From Dioscorea cayenensis subsp. rotundata (Eukaryota; Streptophyta; Magnoliopsida; Dioscoreales; Dioscoreaceae), in contig NC_052475.1 of NCBI RefSeq assembly GCF_009730915.1, positions 24,365,016 through 24,429,015 on the forward strand: 64,000 nt of DNA, read 5' to 3'. The notes beneath the pieces were generated by a model, which was not told the origin of the DNA, did not search any database, and was given only the letters and a program-made list of their open reading frames with translations. How positions within the stretch are numbered: position 1 is the first letter of the stretch; the number at the start of each line of letters is the position of its first letter. The position numbers and the translations under genes are program-made. This document shows positions 58,315-64,000 of the stretch, one piece after another.

Positions 58315-59000
58315 AAAAACAAAAAAAATATTGAAAAGGAAGAAATACTTCTATTAAGAACTGGTGCAATTGTTTGTTCAATGGATTATCAAATATAACC
58401 TGTTTCTTCTTTTCAGACAGCTTAAAAACCGGAAGGGAAAAAGAAATAAATAAATACTAAAACAATTGCACCCAAGCCAACAAGCGTGTTTGTCTTATTC
58501 TCCATTTCATGCTGACTCTTTATAACCATTCTGCCCTCGGTTCTTGAAAACATTTCTCATAGATGATAGAAAAGACAAGTATCATACAAGGGGTATTTCC
58601 GTCACTAGGGATTGATTACTTTGACCATGAATCAGAGTCTTATCTAGCGTCCAGACAAAACCATACGAGGTAATAGTAATGTTCCACTGCTACAAACTAG
58701 TAAACCTGTTCCCGTGCTAAAACCAATCTCAAAAACAAATGAAATACCAAACCCTCAAGTCAGATTCATGGTTCAGTTTAACATATATACACGTTTTGTG
58801 AGCTCTGAAACCATTCAATGTGACAAGACATAGCACAGTGACAACACAGCTACGTTATAGCTAGAGGCCTATGGGGATTGATTTCATGGTATTCTTTTCC
58901 TGTCTTAAAGAGAGTACTATAAATCCAAGGTGAAGAAGAAGAAGAAGAAGAAGAAGGACGTGCTTAATTTGGCGCTCTGAGTTCTGGTCTTGCATGTGTA
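58315..59000. other. Upstream flank of the MIR319 foldback
   Basis: No coding gene seen. The stretch probably includes the MIR319 promoter and the start of the primary transcript; an AAG repeat lies at 58934-58955. Confidence 0.4.
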
Positions 59001-59279
59001 TTATGGTGGTGGGGCTATGGAGCTCCTTCAGTCCAATGAAAGGGGTTAAGAAGAGGTTTAGAGCTGCCACTTCATGGATTTGGTCAAGCCTTATACTCAA
59101 GTCTCAACCAGATATATCATGTATATATAAGTATGTGGAGTGACAGAGTTTGAGTTAGATCATAGAAACAGAGAGAAGAAGAAGAGTTTAAGCTTTAGCC
59201 AATGCATGGTGTGGGAGCAACTCCTGCCTCTTTCTTTCCCCACTTATTGGACTGAAGGGAGCTCCCTACCTCCATCCTT
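59001..59279 (+). ncRNA. MIR319: MIR319 precursor foldback
   Basis: The mature miR319 sequence TTGGACTGAAGGGAGCTCCC (plus a final T) lies at 59247-59267 on the 3' arm. The 5' arm has the partner GGAGCTCCTTCAGTCCAATG at 59019-59038. Pairing extends well beyond the miRNA: AGGGGTTAAGAAGAGG (59041-) faces CCTCTTTCTTTCCCC (59227-59241), and TGGATTTGGTCAAGCC-TTATACTC faces GAGTTTAAGCTTTAGCCAATGC. That long stem with a second conserved block is typical of miR319/miR159 precursors. In plants miR319 cleaves mRNAs of class II TCP factors that control leaf growth and senescence. No TCP target gene is seen in the window. Confidence 0.97.
59247..59267 (+). ncRNA. miR319: Mature miR319 (3' arm)
   Basis: Twenty-one bases starting TTGGACTGAAGGG match the plant miR319a/b consensus exactly as I know it. 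Confidence 0.97.
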
Positions 59280-59901
59280 AACCCTCTCATGCATGCATGC
59301 TTTCATTACTAATTAGAGCATGAACTTGTTTCTATTATGTGGTGCAGGCTCTCTGGATTCACTGATGGCGTGGAGCTAAATAGCCCAAGCATTGTCGTTG
59401 TACACCTCCTAAGTCTTACCTGCATGTAGGTGTACGTGTATAATATATATATATATAAATATATTTATGTGTGTGTGCACGTGTGCGTGTGTCTATTCAA
59501 TACTTAATTAGTTGAAACTTAATTTATTGATGATAAAGTTATCTGCCGATCAAGGGGGTACTACGAATAGTTTGTTTTCCTGGGGGTAGTACCCAATTTG
59601 AGGCACACAGTGAAATATCAGAAAGACCTTTTTAATTTGTTCATTCTGAAACTAGCAATACAAACTCCACTATTAAGACCTGTTGATGTATCCTAGGACT
59701 CTCCAATAGTTCTATGCTTGTCTTCTGTTCGGACTAATTACATCACCAAGTGAAAACATGAGCCAGAGGTGCATGACAAAGTATTTATATATTTAACTTT
59801 TACAAACTTTGATTGTTTAATTTAATACAAATGGTAATGAGTTTTTATACATTTTGTATGGTAGAAATAGAGATCTTTATAATTTATCACATTAAACTTA
59901 A
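59280..59901. other. Spacer between MIR319 and the NAC gene
   Basis: No gene. A GT-rich alternating run (GTGTGTGTGCACGTGTGCGT, about 59468-59490) and a TA run (about 59441-59455) occur. Confidence 0.4.
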
Positions 59902-61131
59902 TTACCAAATGGATTCCTGTTCAAAAGGATGGTGCGAGACAGTATCTGAAGCTTTAGAAGAAGAGGCTGCAGGGAAGCTGGACTTCAGTTCAGCTCCAAA
60001 GAGAGTTTCTTGTTGTATGAAGGAGCTTAATGGTGCCGTTACGTTGCTGGCTTCCTCTTGATGATGATGATGATGATAGCCAGTAAACGGTAACGGTTTC
60101 AAGATCGTTTGATTAGTCGATAAGTTTGAACCAAGAAGGCTTGATGCAGGCCATGGAAGTAGACTTGTAGAACTCATTGCTTCTCTATTCAACACCCAAT
60201 TCATGTACATGCTTCCCATGTCCATGATTTTATTATGATTGTTATTGCTGTTGTTGTTGTTGTTTGTGGTGGTGGTGGTGGTGGTGGTGGTGTTGGTGAC
60301 GGATGTTTCAATGGTCTGCTCAGCTTCAAAAGAGTTTGAATGGTTCACCAAATTGCTAAAGATAGATACATCAAGCTCTCCAACATCACTCAATGAGTTT
60401 GTATTGCATGGTGATTCAAGCAATGAAGGGAAAGAAGGTGTGGTTGGTTGTGACTTCTTCCCATTAGAACTCTTCCTAAAGACCCTACAAACAACCCACT
60501 CTTCCTACAAAAAAACCAATTATATCAATATATAACCTAAAATAATAATAATAACTCAAAAACAGACAAGAAGATAAAACACACACATACCTTTGTGGGT
60601 CTATAAGGGAACTTAGTCTGGTGCCTATACTCATGCATGACCCAATTGGTTTTCTCACCCTTGGGTGCTCTTCCCTTATAAAACACCAGGGTTTTCTTCA
60701 TCCCTACCAAAACACCAGACTGAAATATCTCCTTATCTTTGCCTGTAGTCTTCCAGTAACCGGCATCAGTTGCCCGATTTGTTCGAAGCCCTGTCGGATA
60801 TTTCCTATCCCTCAAGCTGAAGAAATACCATTCCTTCTCTCCCATACTTGCCTTCCCTACACCATCACTCAAAACACATAATTAAACACACACACACAGA
60901 GCAAACATGGATATAGACATATATAAACTAAAGTACTTAGAAACAAATAACAGCATATTAATATAGAAATATACCAGGGAGATCCCATGGCTCACACTTA
61001 TTGAGATCAACTTCAGCTATGGCCCTTGCTACAAATCCATAATCAGAGACCTTGTGTGTAAGATAATAAGTGATGAGCTCTTCATCCGTAGGGTGGAACC
61101 TAAAACCAGGAGGAAGAGTACTTTCCTCCAT
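59902..61131 (-). CDS. NAC-domain transcription factor, 341 aa
   Basis: A nuclear DNA-binding regulator. Exons 61131-60975, 60856-60591 and 60504-59902 join in frame, the common three-exon NAC layout. The NAC domain (about 6-152) shows subdomains A ([19 protein letters not shown]), B ([17 protein letters not shown]), C ([21 protein letters not shown]), D ([28 protein letters not shown]) and E ([12 protein letters not shown]). It resembles the NAM/CUC/ANAC100 clade. The usual WKATGKDKE reads WKTTGKDKE. The C-terminal activation region holds a nine-Thr run, Asn-rich and His-rich stretches, and ends in FEQESIW. An in-frame ATG upstream (61167) would add 12 residues; I chose the one giving the normal NAC start. 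I saw no miR164 target site. Confidence 0.93.
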
Positions 61132-63540
61132 TGCAACATATATATACTTCTCTAACATATATATCACACCATGAACTAAACTTGATTTTCAGATGAAGCT
61201 CTCATCTCCTGAATAAAAGCCCAAAGACCAGATGGTTGTAGCACCAGAGGGCAGCATGAGTCCTTCCCTGAAGTTGATATATTAATGCAAGTTAGACTGC
61301 TCTTCTAGAAACTTTGTTTCTCTCATCCAACTCTTTGAAAAAATTAACATTGTTCATGAAGTTGATAGTCTCCTGTGAATCTCTAAATTACTCTTACACC
61401 CTTTTTATCTTTCCTTTATCACCATCCTGCCATTCTTTTAGAATTTACGTTAATTAGCCAGCTTTTCGACCAATTACACTCCATATACATATTTATATAT
61501 ATATATTCGTGAATGAGAAATAAAGTTGGTACCATACTGAAATTCCATTTTTTTTTTTTGAGTTAAATGTGGATAAAAAATTCCATCTTTTTACTTAAGC
61601 ATGTACACATAAAGAGAGGAAAAGGGTATAGAAGTGGTAGAATGGTAAATTAAAAGAGACTTAGGGGCAATTGAATACGGTAGGGAAATGAAGTCATTGT
61701 CTCTAGAGCTAACCCGGGGTCCAACCAACCCCAACCGTTTCTATCCACCCTAGTTCACCCAATCAACTCTCGCTCTCGCAGAAGTCTGCCACCCAATTAA
61801 CCATTGCCACCTGTGCTTTTCTACCGCACGTGTGGAGAAGTGTCTTTCTCTTTCATTGCTTCTTATGCTGTTTTGCGGAAACATCTTAAACAATACCGAC
61901 CTGTAATTTATTTTTTATTTTTTATTTATTTATCATTATCTAATTATTGTTTGAAAAAAATTAGTCTTCTAAGAATTTACACAAAAAAGGCTAGACAAAG
62001 TTCAAGTTTATTTATGTTTATGCATGTTTGTCTTCTGACAAAAACAACTCTATGTAGTATTTTTTTTATAATATAAATAAATCACATATTTATTAAAAAA
62101 AAAATCCGATGTAGTATTCCATCATCATTTTGTGTGCAATACTTAAGAAAATATAATCTAGATAATCATGTGGAGAAATATAACATGATACTGATTATGC
62201 CAACTTGATATATAACAAACATGTGTTAATGGGATGCAAGAGGACAAAGGGACTAGTTCAACTAATTATTTATGAGAAAAGGGGAAGAAGATGATTTGGA
62301 TGATCCCTCTCTGGCCAGGACTCCATCATGTAGATGATGTACATGTATTTTTAGCCACTCACTTTTTTGTGTGTACATGAGTGTCTGTGTGTGTGTTTTG
62401 TTTTTATATAATGTATTCAACTTTTTCTTTTAATTCATTTAGATGTAGCCGGACATTGCTTTATTTATTTATTTTTAATTTTTTTTTAAAAAAACTCAAC
62501 TAACCAAGGAATTCTGACTATTTCCTTTCTTGCTTAATTAATTTTTCTTGCTTAATTAATTTGTTCTCCTTTCTATTTGTGGATTTGAAAGAGATGCACA
62601 TTGTCTCATATGAACTCCAGCACAAATTAAACAAAAGATATTAAGTGGATGATGATTTGCAGAAAGAGCTTATGTACATCCATTGGATGGATGTGATGTG
62701 CTTCTTCAAGTATTACTATTTAATCTCCATTGCTCCATTGACCAACTGCTTGTTGATTACCAAACTTTTTTAAATAATCCTTATAAAATGACAACCACTT
62801 GATCACGCCTTTAATTCTTTGTATAATTCTTCCTAGCTAGACTCTCATTGAGCAAATTTTATGCAAGTGTGTAGTCTCCCTCAAAGTTTGGTGAGTCTTG
62901 GTTTTATTTTAAAGAAACCTACCAAATATTTGATTTTGGTTCAACTAATTAAATTATTGATTGGATTAATTAGTTGATGGTCATATATATTCTCTGAAAA
63001 ATCTTTTACATTCCTGAACACTATATATCTAAAAAACTTTTTTTCACATAATTTGATTATAGTTTAGTCATAATTGTTACCTTATTTCTTCTTATGTTTC
63101 TGTGATGAGATCGATGGTATACATATTTTAAGTCAACTATATATATATATATATTTATTTATGTGGTACTAATTAATTAGTTAGTATATACCAACAAAGT
63201 AGTCACACTCTATGGAAAAGCATTCCAGGTCACCATCTTCTCTTTATTCCCTCTCTTTTTGAAAATCTTACACAAAACAATCTCTTTTTTATGGCAAAGG
63301 TGATGCTCTCAGACAACAAACGGAAAAAAATTAAGATGCAATGCATGGCAAATAAGGAGGCAGGCATCTCTAAAAAGACTACAAAGCTCATGTGTGACCA
63401 CCATAAACATGCATTCAAGCTTAAGTCGCCAACATATCCTCATCTTTGAGCTTAACTTTTAATGTAGCACACTACACGAGGCACCTTTTAATGGCAGGGA
63501 TAAAGAAAAGAAAGTAAAGTCTAATCAAGTGTGATGAGAT
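61132..63540. other. Intergenic region upstream of the NAC gene
   Basis: No gene seen. It contains the NAC promoter side, TA runs (about 61495-61505 and 63138-63154) and two T-run/LINE-tail-like motifs at about 61550-61580 and 62058-62098. Confidence 0.45.
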
Positions 63541-63908
63541 TGTTGGAGATTAGACTGAAGGGTGACTTGTGTGCATGGTTACTGTGGTCACGTGAAGCAT
63601 GGTCTCCAAACTCAATAGAAATCTCAGTGGATCTACAGTGTTTTACATACACAGTATCACCACCATGCATTAATAGATGGAGACTGAAGTGACATTATAA
63701 TTAAAGAGTAATGGGTACAGTGATAGAGCACTGAACTAGAATGTTGTCCTTATGTTATTGTTCCTATCCTTTTTTGATTATATGTAATGTTTGTTTGTGT
63801 TTTGAATGCTAAGTCAGTGAAGTATGATGAAATAGCTTTTGAGAACGGTTGTTCTTGATCTAGAGCTTAATACACTCACTCAACTTCTTCTCTCTAACAT
63901 ATTGAACA
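63541..63908 (+). mobile_element. 5' LTR of a Ty1/copia retrotransposon, 368 bp
   Basis: Starts TGTTGGAGATTAGACTG and ends ATATTGAACA, so it has the TG...CA ends with a 4-bp TGTT/AACA inverted repeat. It lies directly before a primer-binding site. The preceding bases GAGAT would be half of the 5-bp target duplication; the other half is outside the window. Confidence 0.88.
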
Positions 63909-63909
63909 G

Positions 63910-63921
63910 TGGTATCAGAGC
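63910..63921 (+). promoter_or_regulatory. Primer-binding site of the copia element
   Basis: TGGTATCAGAGC, complementary to the 3' end of initiator methionine tRNA, the standard primer for plant Ty1/copia elements; one base after the LTR end. Confidence 0.93.
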
Positions 63922-63947
63922 TACACATTCGATCTACCTGTGTAAAC

Positions 63948-64000
63948 ATGGCTGCAAATGGTATGCCTCCTTTACCAATGTTCGATGGTGAAGACTATGG
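63948..64000 (+). CDS. Start of copia gag-pol polyprotein (cut by window edge)
   Basis: ATG at 63948 opens MAANGMPPLPMFDGEDYG, the usual beginning of copia gag, where a Pro-rich start leads to a FDGEDY-type motif. It runs off the window's right edge, so whether the element is intact cannot be judged. Confidence 0.85.
   Translation, partial: MAANGMPPLPMFDGEDY

Noticed and set aside
59902-60504. miR164 target site in the NAC gene
   Set aside because: No sequence close to the complement of miR164 could be found in the third exon.

Overview
The window is nuclear DNA of a flowering plant. It has spliced genes with GT-AG introns, long AT-rich intergenic stretches, a miR319 precursor, plant-specific families (NAC, NIMIN, CLE, DUF1218, XYL1-type GH31) and many plant transposons. 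I lean towards a non-grass monocot, but no marker in the sequence settles this.

The protein-coding genes are: a three-exon XYL1-like alpha-xylosidase (minus, 6608-10079); two tandem NIMIN-type NPR1-interacting proteins (plus, 16143-16544 and 18139-18426); a small two-exon plant-specific protein of unknown function (minus, 34779-35340); a six-exon Mn-type cation diffusion facilitator (plus, 42936-44765); a three-exon DUF1218 membrane protein (plus, 46843-49355); a CLE peptide precursor (minus, 50468-50707); an ARM-repeat protein resembling the C-terminal half of a PUB4-like U-box protein (plus, 55787-57563); and a three-exon NAC transcription factor (minus, 59902-61131). Between the last two lies a clear MIR319 foldback (59001-59279). 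All exon joins were worked out by hand from splice sites and reading frame; every join keeps the frame.

Mobile DNA fills much of the rest. L1-type LINE pieces lie at 12462-14197, about 25884-29460, 31796-34322, 45126-46709, 52969-54386, 54528-54747 and 58053-58296. Five of them are bounded by target-site duplications that can be read directly. There is also a 495-bp Mutator-like element with a perfect 9-bp duplication (11656-12150), a Tourist/Harbinger-like MITE (18675-19243), a 184-bp tRNA-type SINE (25551-25734), a short SINE-like retroposon (20038-20158), a Copia-like LTR (about 38715-40155), and the 5' end of a Ty1/copia element with LTR, primer-binding site and gag start at the right edge (63541-64000). 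Two adjacent minisatellites fill 22130-24300, and an apparently exact 175-bp triplication sits at 14438-14962.

The genes do not form a pathway or operon. The most distinctive points are the NIMIN pair with TGA-factor-type sites upstream of its first member, the long conserved MIR319 stem, a LINE inserted about 120 bp upstream of the DUF1218 start codon, the CLE motif with Cys where Gly is usual, and the U-box-less ARM gene with a shifted N-terminal frame. I found no convincing wholly new system.
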